Shown here piece after piece: positions 1 through 7,305 of a stretch of DNA of 64,000 nt; the first letter of the stretch is position 1; each line of letters begins with the position of its first letter. A program made the translations under genes and the position numbers. Source of the DNA: Haliea sp. (lineage in GTDB: Bacteria; Pseudomonadota; Gammaproteobacteria; Pseudomonadales; Halieaceae); assembly GCA_016704305.1 (NCBI GenBank), contig JADJAL010000008.1, positions 62,001 through 126,000 on the forward strand, given 5' to 3'. The notes beneath the pieces are model-generated. The model was not told the DNA's origin. It did not search any database and was given only the letters and a program-made list of their open reading frames with translations.

Positions 1-1
1 A

Positions 2-316
2 GTCTTCCTCCGTACCCGGTGCTTCGAATCTGTGCCAGCGCTGAAGGAAAAGGGGGATTGGCAGGTCGGCTATTACTACGAGGAACTTGAATCGAATGCG
101 ACACTCGGCCTGCTGACCAACTCAGACTTCGGCGGCGGCGGCACCAACGGCAAGGGCAATGTAGTTTCGGCAGGCTATGCGTTCACCAGCCAGACCAATT
201 TTCAGCTGACGTATTTGATGGTCGACCGCAACAGCGACCACATCGCCACCATCAACAATGGGCAGGAAATCAGTGTCGATACCTTGCAGCTGGACCTGAA
301 TTTCAAGTACAAGTAA
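2..316 (+). CDS. Putative outer-membrane porin, C-terminal fragment
   Basis: The reading frame is open from the window edge to a TAA at 314-316. The last ~90 residues alternate polar and hydrophobic residues in beta-strand fashion (for example GDWQVGYYYEEL and TNFQLTYLMVDR) and end in LDLNFKYK. This pattern fits the C-terminal strands of the putative porin family (Porin_5 type) of gammaproteobacteria, which would sit in the outer membrane. The first ~10 codons read poorly as porin, so the true frame may change near position 30, or the gene may simply be entered mid-way. The internal GTG at 32 is probably not a real start. The family assignment rests on composition and strand pattern only. Confidence 0.55.
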   Translation, partial: VFLRTRCFESVPALKEKGDWQVGYYYEELESNATLGLLTNSDFGGGGTNGKGNVVSAGYAFTSQTNFQLTYLMVDRNSDHIATINNGQEISVDTLQLDLNFKYK

Positions 317-357
317 CGTGATTATGGGTTCAGATTAACAAGTAACGTGAGGATGGG
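309..357 (+). repeat. Short direct repeat, two ~20-bp copies 29 bp apart
   Basis: ACAAGTAACGTGA followed by NNATGGG occurs at 309-328, overlapping the porin stop codon, and again at 338-357. It looks like a small tandem duplication of the 3' end of the porin gene. The rest of 317-542 shows no open frame I can support. No clear terminator hairpin was recognised. Confidence 0.5.
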
Positions 358-542
358 CCCGGTAGTCGTTGGGACCGTTGAAGGAGCCGACGCGAGTGCC
401 GGGTGCGCTTGGGCGGGTCACGAGGCTAAAAATCCTAACCCGGTCTAAACCAGCCACTACAAAAGCAGATCCGGATTAAAAACGTATCCTGGCGCATTTC
501 TATTCAGCGCCTGTGTTTTCCAGCATATAGGAGTCGTGCACC

Positions 543-1025
543 ATGCCATCGTTTGATGTTGTTTCGGAAGTCGATCTGCACCAGTTGACCAATGCCGTTG
601 ACCAGGCGGCGCGGATCGTCGCCAACCGCTTCGACTTCAAGGGCGTCAATGCATCCTTCGAGCGCGATGTGCGCAGCGTGGTGATGACGGCGGAGGCGGA
701 GTTCCAGGTGACGCAGATGGAGGACATGCTGCGCAGCGCGCTGATCAAGTGCGACATTGATCCGGCGGCAATGGACTGTGGCGAGATACAAAGCAGTGGC
801 AAGACAGTGCGCCAGACGGTGGTGCTGCGTCACGGCCTGGACGCCGCGATAAGCAGGGCCATCGTCAAGCACATCAAGGACGCGAAGATGAAAGTGCAGG
901 CGCAGATCCAGGGTGACCAGGTGCGCGTCACAGGCAAGAAGCGCGATGACCTGCAGCAGGTCATCGCAGCGTTGAAAAAAGAAGACTTTGGCGCGCCGCT
1001 GCAGTTCACCAACTTTCGCGATTAG
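543..1025 (+). CDS. yajQ: YajQ family cyclic-di-GMP-binding protein
   Basis: This is a 160-residue protein, full length for the family. It opens with MPSFDVVSEVDLHQLTNAVDQA and closes with DFGAPLQFTNFRD, both hallmark YajQ ends. The fold is two ferredoxin-like halves. Family members bind nucleotides and, in Xanthomonas and Pseudomonas, cyclic di-GMP, acting as cytosolic effectors that help control transcription. ATAGGAG lies about 11 bases before the ATG at 543. The gene converges on and overlaps by 4 bp the next gene on the minus strand. The GGDEF-type protein 1 kb downstream is a possible functional link, but that is only inference from proximity. Confidence 0.97.
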   Translation: MPSFDVVSEVDLHQLTNAVDQAARIVANRFDFKGVNASFERDVRSVVMTAEAEFQVTQMEDMLRSALIKCDIDPAAMDCGEIQSSGKTVRQTVVLRHGLDAAISRAIVKHIKDAKMKVQAQIQGDQVRVTGKKRDDLQQVIAALKKEDFGAPLQFTNFRD

Positions 1026-1909
1026 GCGGCAGACTTTTCCAGCATCGAGTTCAACTCGGCCAATTTCTGCCCAATGGTTGGCGCATCAAGGATGGGTTTC
1101 TCCAGCGCCATGTACCACAGCACTTCCAGGTAGCGATAAACACAACCGTATCGATACAGCGTGCCGCGCTCCCAGTCATTCGGCGCGCGCCCCAGATAGC
1201 TATGGAGCAGGGCTTCTGTCGTGTGCTCAGGCAGGGAATCGCCATTCACGATCACTGCGATGTCGTACCAGGGGCTGGCCATGGCGCAGTACTCCCAATC
1301 GATGGACCACAGTTTGCCCCCGCTGTAAATGCGGTTGGCGCGTAGCAGGTCATTGTGGCAAAGCACGGATTCCCCGGGTTGCCGGCTGATATCCTCCAGC
1401 AAGCGGGACACCTTTTCGCCGTGCTGCCGCAGTTCATCTCCCTGCGTGCGATCCATGTGCTCAAGCTGTTTTTCATAGCGCAAGATTCGATCCGCCAGAT
1501 TCAGGCGATGATGCCTGGGAGGTAACCTGTGTATGCGATGCAGCAATCGCGCGATGTCATCAACGTCCAGCTCCTGCGCATGGTCCAGGGGCAGGTAGTC
1601 ACTGACCAGGGTCCCCAGGTCGGGATTGAAGTAGCACGGTCGCGGCGTCAGGCCGGCATCGTAAGCATCTTTCAACGCGCGCCATTCGGTTTGGCGACAC
1701 AGCCCGAAAGAGGCGGGCGTGAAGCCGTCTATGCGGATCACGAAATGTTGTTCCGATTCCACCAGCACGCTGTAATTACTGATCCCCGCGGTAAGGACTT
1801 TAACGATGGTTGGCGCGCGGGTCACCACCGGGGCGCAGTTCCACTGCGGCCATTGGGCGAGCGTTTGGTCCAGCTTCAGACGGACCGTTGGTGGCAGCGA
1901 TTGAAGCAT
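1022..1909 (-). CDS. APH/choline-kinase-like phosphotransferase
   Basis: The product is about 295 residues, starting at the ATG at 1909 preceded by a GAGGGG-type ribosome site; the longer frame to 1987 adds 26 unlikely residues. The kinase-like core carries the Brenner motif VLCHNDLLRANRIY, with catalytic Asp, followed by the metal-binding segment SIDWEYCAMASPWYDIA, as in choline/ethanolamine and thiamine kinases and aminoglycoside phosphotransferases. The WEYA-like SIDWEY motif favours a choline/thiamine-type small-molecule kinase. The substrate cannot be read from sequence alone. Its stop overlaps the yajQ stop tail to tail, and it diverges from the GGDEF gene at 2004 across about 95 bases. 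Confidence 0.85.
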   Translation of the reverse strand: MLQSLPPTVRLKLDQTLAQWPQWNCAPVVTRAPTIVKVLTAGISNYSVLVESEQHFVIRIDGFTPASFGLCRQTEWRALKDAYDAGLTPRPCYFNPDLGTLVSDYLPLDHAQELDVDDIARLLHRIHRLPPRHHRLNLADRILRYEKQLEHMDRTQGDELRQHGEKVSRLLEDISRQPGESVLCHNDLLRANRIYSGGKLWSIDWEYCAMASPWYDIAVIVNGDSLPEHTTEALLHSYLGRAPNDWERGTLYRYGCVYRYLEVLWYMALEKPILDAPTIGQKLAELNSMLEKSAA

Positions 1910-2003
1910 GGATGGCCCCTCAGGATTGCATCGCAAGTATAGGCCGCTTACACTCCTTATCCAATAACAACCGACCCCGTTCGCCATTCCGCCGGGGCAT
2001 CAG

Positions 2004-3158
2004 GTGAGTGTTTTAATGACAAACGATATCAGGCGCGGTGGGGGACACCAGGAGGAGATTCAGGGTGCTCCGCCGGTTATACCGCGCGCGGAACTTGCGG
2101 AAAGTCGGCTTACTGAAACGCTGACAATCAATCGCTATCTCTACCAACAAACCCGTCAACTTGAGCTCATGTTGCTTGAGGCGCAGGACCTGCCGGCGTT
2201 GTTTGAAATCCTGCTGGTCAGCATGCCCAGGCATTTCTCGTTCCGCACGTCTGAATTGTGGCTGTATGATCAAGATGAGGTGCTGGCAACTGTACTGGAC
2301 GGCGCGGAGCGTTATGGCCAGAGCCTGCAGGTGCTGAACGACGTTTTCGCAATCCAGGAATTGTACGAGGAGGAGCCCGATATCGCGCTGATCGACGCGA
2401 CCGATTCGCGCATGTTCGAGATTCTCAAATCCGAAGGTGGTGTCGATTACGCATTGTTGATGCCATTGCTGGATGGCGGTCGACTCATCGGCAGCTTGCA
2501 CATGGGCCTGCAGGATGATTCGCTGGTACTCGGCGAGCAGGAGGAGTATTTGCTGGCGCACCTGTCGACGATCATGTCCGCCTGTTTCAAGGCCGCTGTC
2601 CGCCGTCAGCAGGTCTCGCAGTTGGTGCTGTTGGATGCGCTTACCCGTATCAGCAACCCCCGTGGTTTCGGCCGGGAGATCGCGCGCGAGATTTCCCGCG
2701 CCCGGCGCTCGACCAAACCCATTACCGCACTGATGATGGAGATCGACGATTTCGCGGATCTCAACCAGCATTATGGCGCGCGGCGCGGCCACTTTGTGAT
2801 CAGGAAGGTCGCCGAACGACTGACCTCCAATTTGCGCCAGACAGATTTGCTGGCGCGCCTGGGCGAAGCGCGGTTTGCTGTACTCATCCCCGGCGGCGGA
2901 GAGATGGTCTGCCGCGATATTGCGGAGCGCATGCGCGGCGATATCGAGAACTTCCTGATCGATGACGGTCACGGTGCGGTGCTGCAGGTCTGCCTCAGTA
3001 TCGGCCTCGTGACGTGGGAACCACAGCAGTTCCCCGCGGTGGATATGCCCCAGTTGGCCAGGCAGATGCAATCCGTCGGCAGCAAGGCCCTCGAGGACGC
3101 CAAGGCGCGCGGTGGCAATACCGTGGCGCATGCCCGCCTCAGTACATTGGTATTGTGA
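2004..3158 (+). CDS. GAF/DUF484-like sensor with degenerate GGDEF domain
   Basis: The protein is 384 residues. Residues ~40-200 resemble a DUF484/GAF-type sensory module (helical lead-in TINRYLYQQTRQLELMLLEA, then a GAF-like fold). Residues ~205-370 form a GGDEF-type domain, with LDALTRISNPRGF at its start and SIGLVTW near its end. The catalytic signature is not intact: the expected RxGGDEF loop reads ARLGEARFAVL, so GGDEF has become GEARF. Loss of the metal-binding acidic residues argues against diguanylate cyclase activity and for a receptor or scaffold role. The start is GTG at 2004; an ATG at 2016 is an alternative. The can gene follows 9 bases downstream, probably in the same transcript. 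Confidence 0.88.
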   Translation: MSVLMTNDIRRGGGHQEEIQGAPPVIPRAELAESRLTETLTINRYLYQQTRQLELMLLEAQDLPALFEILLVSMPRHFSFRTSELWLYDQDEVLATVLDGAERYGQSLQVLNDVFAIQELYEEEPDIALIDATDSRMFEILKSEGGVDYALLMPLLDGGRLIGSLHMGLQDDSLVLGEQEEYLLAHLSTIMSACFKAAVRRQQVSQLVLLDALTRISNPRGFGREIAREISRARRSTKPITALMMEIDDFADLNQHYGARRGHFVIRKVAERLTSNLRQTDLLARLGEARFAVLIPGGGEMVCRDIAERMRGDIENFLIDDGHGAVLQVCLSIGLVTWEPQQFPAVDMPQLARQMQSVGSKALEDAKARGGNTVAHARLSTLVL

Positions 3159-3167
3159 GGATGGGCA

Positions 3168-3800
3168 ATGAGCAAGCTTGACGCGCTGTTCGAGAAGAAT
3201 CGGGAATGGGCTGAAGGCGTCAAGACCAGCGACCCCTTGTTCTTTGAAAAACTTGCCGCCCAGCAGAGCCCTGACTACCTGTGGATCGGCTGCTCCGACA
3301 GTCGCGTGCCGGCGAACCAGATTGTCGGCTTGATGCCGGGTGAAATCTTCGTGCATCGCAATGTTGCCAACATGGTCGTACACACCGATTTCAACTGTCT
3401 CACGGTGCTGCAATACGCAGTGGACGTGCTTCGAGTCAAGCACGTGATGGTGGTGGGACACTACGGCTGCGGCGGCATCATCGCCGCTTATGAAAATGCG
3501 GATAACGGCCTGATCGATAACTGGCTGCGCAATATCAAGGACGTGCAACATCGCCATCGCAAGAAGATCGAGGCGATCGAAGACAAGGAGACGCGGCTGG
3601 AATTGTTGTGCGAGCTCAACGTCAAAACCCAGGTCGCCCATGTCTGCCATACCACCATCGCGCAAAATGCCTGGCAGCGCGGCCAGCCTCTGGCCGTGCA
3701 CGGTTGGGTCTACAGCCTCAAGGACGGCCTGCTGAAGGATCTCGACTGCACCGTGGACGGGGCGGACCAGATCGCCGACGCCTACCGCGTGATGTCCTGA
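3168..3800 (+). CDS. can: Beta-class carbonic anhydrase
   Basis: This 210-residue cytosolic zinc enzyme interconverts CO2 and bicarbonate. Zinc ligands Cys42, Asp44 (in CSDSRVPANQI), His98 and Cys101 (in GHYGCGG) are in the positions known for E. coli Can, and the Asp44-Arg46 dyad is present. The length is typical. A GAGGATGGGCA ribosome site precedes the ATG at 3168. The gene lies 9 bases after the GGDEF-like gene and 26 bases before the SnoaL-like gene, so a short operon is likely. It probably supplies bicarbonate for carboxylases at ambient CO2. Confidence 0.97.
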   Translation: MSKLDALFEKNREWAEGVKTSDPLFFEKLAAQQSPDYLWIGCSDSRVPANQIVGLMPGEIFVHRNVANMVVHTDFNCLTVLQYAVDVLRVKHVMVVGHYGCGGIIAAYENADNGLIDNWLRNIKDVQHRHRKKIEAIEDKETRLELLCELNVKTQVAHVCHTTIAQNAWQRGQPLAVHGWVYSLKDGLLKDLDCTVDGADQIADAYRVMS

Positions 3801-3826
3801 GCCTCGCTACGCTGGAGCCTTGCATC

Positions 3827-4354
3827 ATGACAGTGCAAAAAGGGCTCGAACAACGCCTCGCGCGCCTCGAAGCCATCGAAGATATTAGGCAGTTGAAGGC
3901 GCGCTACTTCCACGCCTGCGACCACAAGCAACCCGATGTGGTGCGCGAGTGTTTTGCCGCCGGGCCCATCGAGTTGCGCTACGGCCGCATCGGCAATTTT
4001 GACGATCGCGAGCAGATGCTGGCGGTGTTTACAGAGCTGGCCTGCCAGCCGCATATCATCGAGATGCATCACGGGCAGAATCCCCGCATTGAGGTGCAGG
4101 ATGCCGATAACGCCACCGGGGTCTGGGGCCTTTACTATTACCTGATCGATACCCGTCGGCAGATCGTCACGCAGTTGGCGGGTTATTACGAGGATGCCTA
4201 CGCGCGTCGCGACGGGCAGTGGCGCATCACCCGGTCCTGCTATGAGGTGACGTCCACCCAGATATTCGACCTGACCGAAGGGTTGGCGCGCGTGATCTTC
4301 GCCGGTGGCGCGGCACCGGTGGCACTGGATGATCCCGGCAAACAGGCCGGCTGA
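3827..4354 (+). CDS. SnoaL-like / NTF2-fold protein
   Basis: The product is 175 residues from the ATG at 3827. Residues ~10-145 fit a SnoaL_4-type alpha+beta barrel: RLEAIEDIRQLKARYFHACD forms the first helices, and a later strand pair ends GYYEDAYARRDGQWRITRSCYE, the usual C-terminal NTF2-fold signature. Such proteins act as small ring hydratases, isomerases or unknown binding proteins, and the substrate here is unknown. An upstream in-frame extension to 3608 overlaps can and is rejected as a shadow. It lies between can and a small membrane protein on the same strand. Confidence 0.82.
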   Translation: MTVQKGLEQRLARLEAIEDIRQLKARYFHACDHKQPDVVRECFAAGPIELRYGRIGNFDDREQMLAVFTELACQPHIIEMHHGQNPRIEVQDADNATGVWGLYYYLIDTRRQIVTQLAGYYEDAYARRDGQWRITRSCYEVTSTQIFDLTEGLARVIFAGGAAPVALDDPGKQAG

Positions 4355-4379
4355 CGCAGCTTTCCGAGAGGGCGAGGCG

Positions 4380-4556
4380 ATGGGTAACTTACTGCTGGCG
4401 CTGTTACTGATTTTCACTGGCGTTGCGTTGATGGTGGTGCTGGGAGAGCGCTTTGCCAAACCGGCGGACCCGGAGCAGCTGCGCAAATTGACAAAGTGGA
4501 TATACCCCCTGGTGGGTCTCTCGCTCGTGTTGTCGCTGCTGAATTTCTATCTTTGA
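4380..4556 (+). CDS. Small two-helix membrane protein, 58 aa
   Basis: The ATG at 4380 follows a GAGAGGGCGAGG ribosome site by 4-5 bases, and the ORF runs 58 codons. Residues 3-21 (hydrophobic, LLLALLLIFTGVALMVVL) and ~42-57 (IYPLVGLSLVLSLLNFYL) are two hydrophobic segments. They flank a short charged stretch, GERFAKPADPEQLRKLTK. I do not recognise the family. Its position suggests co-transcription with the SnoaL-like gene upstream. The good ribosome site and the hydrophobic pattern support a real gene. Confidence 0.68.
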   Translation: MGNLLLALLLIFTGVALMVVLGERFAKPADPEQLRKLTKWIYPLVGLSLVLSLLNFYL

Positions 4557-4607
4557 ACCCTCTTTGCACCCTCTTTGCACCCGCTCTAGCACCACAGCCG
4601 CGCGCCG

Positions 4608-5807
4608 ATGAATAAACCACTCGCGGGCCTGCGCATACTCGATTTGACCCACATGCTCTCCGGGCCCTATGCCGGCATGATCCTGGCCGACCTGGGTGCC
4701 GAGACGATCAAGGTGGAGCCGCTGCAGGGCGAGGGCACGCGCGGGCTGCTGGCGACGGACCCCGACAATTCCCTGCACGGCATGGGCGCCTATTTCCTGA
4801 CGCTGAACCGCAACAAGAAAAGCGTGGCCATTGATCTCAAATCCATGGCGGGCATGGACGTGTTCCGGCAACTGGTGGCGGTGTCCGACATCGTGCTCAG
4901 CAATTTTGCCGCCGGCGTGCCCGAGCGCCTCGGCTTGGATTACGACACGCTGAGCCGCGTCAATCCGCGCATCATCACCTGTACAGTGACGGGCTATGGC
5001 TCGACTGGCCCCGGCGCCCATCGCCCGGCATTCGACCAGGTCGCGCAGGCCGCCGGTGGCGGCATGTCGATCACCGGGCCGGATCGCGAGCATCCGGTGC
5101 GGGCCGGCATTCCCATCGGTGACCTCGGCGGTGGCATGTTCGGCGTGATGGGTGTGCTCGCCGCCCTGTACGAACGCGAGCGCAGCGGGCACGGCCAGCA
5201 CGTGGATATCGCGATGGTGGATTGCCAGGTAGCGATGCTCAACTACATGGCGACGATGCACTTCCTCTCGGGCCAGGATCCCTATCCCATCGGCAACGCG
5301 CATTTCGTGCATGTGCCGTACGATACGTTTCGCTGTGCTGACGGCTTCATCGTGATCGCGGTGATCACGGATAATTTCTGGCAGAACCTGAAAAAGGTCG
5401 TCGCCTGCCCGGAATTTGATGACCCTGCATTCGACGGCCAGCCGGGTCGCTGGGCCGGCCGCGAATTCATCAACCGCCAGTTGAAGGCGATTCTTGGCCA
5501 GCACAGCTGCTCTCATTGGCTGGCCCTGCTGGAAGCCGAGCGCATCCCCTGCGCGCCGGTCAACAGTTTCAGCCAGGCCCTCTCGGACCCACAGGTACTG
5601 CACCGCAACATGGTGGTTGACCTGTACCACCCCGACGGCAGCAGCACGCGCGGTCCAGGCAATCCGATCAAACTGTCGCGCAACAACGAAGAGAGCTTCA
5701 GCCCGGCGCCGCTGCTCGGGAGCGACACGGACAGCGTGTTGACTCAATTGCTGGGCATGCCCGCGCCGGATATCGCGGCCCTCAAAGCGCAGGGAGTCAT
5801 CGCCTGA
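4608..5807 (+). CDS. CaiB/BaiF family CoA-transferase
   Basis: This 399-residue class III CoA-transferase moves CoA between carboxylic acids in the cytosol. It has the typical opening (LAGLRILDLTHMLSGPYAGM, then LGAETIKVEP) and NRNKKSVAIDLK. The AMVDCQVAMLNY segment follows HVDI and carries the region of the catalytic aspartate. The length is normal for the family. Its stop codon overlaps the start of the next gene by one base, so it is translationally coupled to the phosphotransferase and DUF6285 genes. That neighbourhood suggests activation or degradation of an uncommon fatty, branched or aromatic acid. The substrate is not predictable. Confidence 0.94.
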   Translation: MNKPLAGLRILDLTHMLSGPYAGMILADLGAETIKVEPLQGEGTRGLLATDPDNSLHGMGAYFLTLNRNKKSVAIDLKSMAGMDVFRQLVAVSDIVLSNFAAGVPERLGLDYDTLSRVNPRIITCTVTGYGSTGPGAHRPAFDQVAQAAGGGMSITGPDREHPVRAGIPIGDLGGGMFGVMGVLAALYERERSGHGQHVDIAMVDCQVAMLNYMATMHFLSGQDPYPIGNAHFVHVPYDTFRCADGFIVIAVITDNFWQNLKKVVACPEFDDPAFDGQPGRWAGREFINRQLKAILGQHSCSHWLALLEAERIPCAPVNSFSQALSDPQVLHRNMVVDLYHPDGSSTRGPGNPIKLSRNNEESFSPAPLLGSDTDSVLTQLLGMPAPDIAALKAQGVIA

Positions 5808-6931
5808 TGTCGCAGGATGAAGCAGCGGGTACAGCACTTGATCAGAGTGAAACACGGGCTATGGCAGAGCGATTGCTCGCTGCGCTAGCCGACGGCAGTC
5901 GAAGCAGCGACAGCGAAGCAGCGCGCATCGTCGGCCTGCGCCGTCTCTCTGGCGGCGCCAATATGGAGACCTGGGCGTTTGATCGAGAACATGAAGGGGC
6001 GATCGAGCCCCTGATCTTGCGCCGCCTGCCGGGCGCGCCAGCCGCGAACAGTGCGACCGACAGGGCCGTGGGCGAACTCAGCCTCGCTGACGAGGCCGCG
6101 CTGATTGTCGTCGCAGGGCGCCACGGTGTCCCGGTGCCCACGGTGCGACAGGTATTACACGGCGAACACGCGCTGGGCCAGGGCTATATCATGAGCCGCG
6201 AGCGCGGCGAGGCGCTGCCGTTTCGATTGCTGGCCGATGACCGCTATCGCGACGCGCGCGAGCAACTGGCCTACCAGTGCGGGCAAACGCTCGCCCGCAT
6301 CCACCAGATCCCGCTGGCAGCGCTGCCTCAAAACCTGCCGGATCACAGTGGCGCGGTGCTTTTCCAGCGCGCGCAGGCGCTGCTCGATAGCTATGGCAAT
6401 GTGTCGCCCGTATTGCAGCTGGGGCTTAACTGGCTGCGCGAGCATCAACACGACCATCAACACGACCATCAACACGGCCCGCAACACGACCCGGAACATG
6501 GCCCAGCGCGCCGCACGCTGGTACACGGGGATTTTCGCAATGGCAATCTGCTGGTGGATGAACACGGGCTGGTCGCCGTGCTGGACTGGGAGCTGGCGCA
6601 TATCGGCGACCCGGTGCAGGACCTCGGCTACATCAGCGCGAATGTGTGGCGCTTCGGTTCGCCTAAACCAGTGGGCGGTTTTGGTGAGTACGCCGACTTG
6701 CTGGCGGGCTATGCATCAGTCTGCGGTGCAGCGCCATCGATGGAGTCTATCCATTACTGGCAGGTGCACGCGGCGCTGTCCTGGGGCATGGTCTGCCTGT
6801 TGATGCTGCAGATGTACCGCAGTGGCCAGGACGCCAGCCTGGAGCGTGCGGCGATAGGGCGCAGGCTGTCGGAAGCGGAGATCGACCTGCTGCTGTTGCT
6901 GGATGGAGAACCAGACGGAGAATCGTCATGA
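5807..6931 (+). CDS. Phosphotransferase family protein (ACAD10-like kinase)
   Basis: The protein is 374 residues with an APH/kinase-like fold: catalytic loop LVHGDFRNGNLLVDE, metal loop AVLDWELAHIGDPVQDLGY and nucleotide-binding start LSGGANMETWAF. This matches the phosphotransferases that accompany acyl-CoA dehydrogenases in bacteria and are fused to one in animal ACAD10/11, where they phosphorylate 4-hydroxyacids. Just before the catalytic loop it carries a histidine-rich insertion (residues ~212-232) encoded by a 12-bp tandem repeat. The gene overlaps CaiB by 1 base and DUF6285 by 4 bases, so the three form one translational unit. Confidence 0.92.
   Translation: MSQDEAAGTALDQSETRAMAERLLAALADGSRSSDSEAARIVGLRRLSGGANMETWAFDREHEGAIEPLILRRLPGAPAANSATDRAVGELSLADEAALIVVAGRHGVPVPTVRQVLHGEHALGQGYIMSRERGEALPFRLLADDRYRDAREQLAYQCGQTLARIHQIPLAALPQNLPDHSGAVLFQRAQALLDSYGNVSPVLQLGLNWLREHQHDHQHDHQHGPQHDPEHGPARRTLVHGDFRNGNLLVDEHGLVAVLDWELAHIGDPVQDLGYISANVWRFGSPKPVGGFGEYADLLAGYASVCGAAPSMESIHYWQVHAALSWGMVCLLMLQMYRSGQDASLERAAIGRRLSEAEIDLLLLLDGEPDGESS
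6443..6502 (+). repeat. 12-bp tandem repeat coding His-rich insert
   Basis: There are five tandem 12-bp units. The first two are identical CATCAACACGAC copies (6443-6466); the next three are degenerate. They encode a run based on HQHD/HQHG inside the phosphotransferase, immediately upstream of its catalytic loop. This looks like a replication-slippage expansion and may bind divalent metal. Confidence 0.9.
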
Positions 6932-7305
6932 GTGCAACGACGTCGGTGGAGTTATTGTCTGCGGTGCGCCTGTTTTTGCGCGAGCAGGTCGTGCCGGAAC
7001 TGGACGGCTTCAAGGCCTACAACACCCGGGTGGCGGCCAATGCGCTGGGGATCGTGGCGCGCGAGCTGGAACTGGGCGGCGGCCTGGCGGCGCTCGATCA
7101 GCAGATGGCCGCCGAGTTGGGCCTGGATGCAGAGGTTGTTTCGATACCCGGACATATCGCCCTCGCACTGCGCGATGGCCAGATTGCCGTCGATAAAAAG
7201 CTGCTGTCCTATCTGCGCAAGCGCACGCTGTTGGCGATCGCGATAGACAACCCGAAGTACTCGGGTTTGCAGCAGGCGCGGGCGCGCTGGGGCGAATTGG
7301 CCTAA
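6928..7305 (+). CDS. DUF6285 domain-containing protein
   Basis: The product is 125 residues, starting with the 4-base ATGA overlap of the upstream phosphotransferase stop. The sequence is mainly helical, with TSVELLSAVRLFLREQVVPEL at the N-terminus and FKAYNTRVAANALGIVAREL following. This matches the DUF6285 family, which nearly always sits beside this type of phosphotransferase and acyl-CoA dehydrogenase. Its biochemical role is unknown; partnership with the kinase is the simplest reading. It ends 4 bases inside the convergent hsdR frame, marking the boundary of the restriction island. Confidence 0.9.
   Translation: MSATTSVELLSAVRLFLREQVVPELDGFKAYNTRVAANALGIVARELELGGGLAALDQQMAAELGLDAEVVSIPGHIALALRDGQIAVDKKLLSYLRKRTLLAIAIDNPKYSGLQQARARWGELA

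Noticed and set aside
2013..3701. 562-codon open frame antisense to the GGDEF-like and can genes
   Set aside because: It crosses two convincing genes on the other strand and has shadow composition.
6443..6502. Short tandem repeats considered as a CRISPR array
   Set aside because: The 12-bp units lie inside a coding frame and there are no spacers; no CRISPR array or cas gene is visible in the window.
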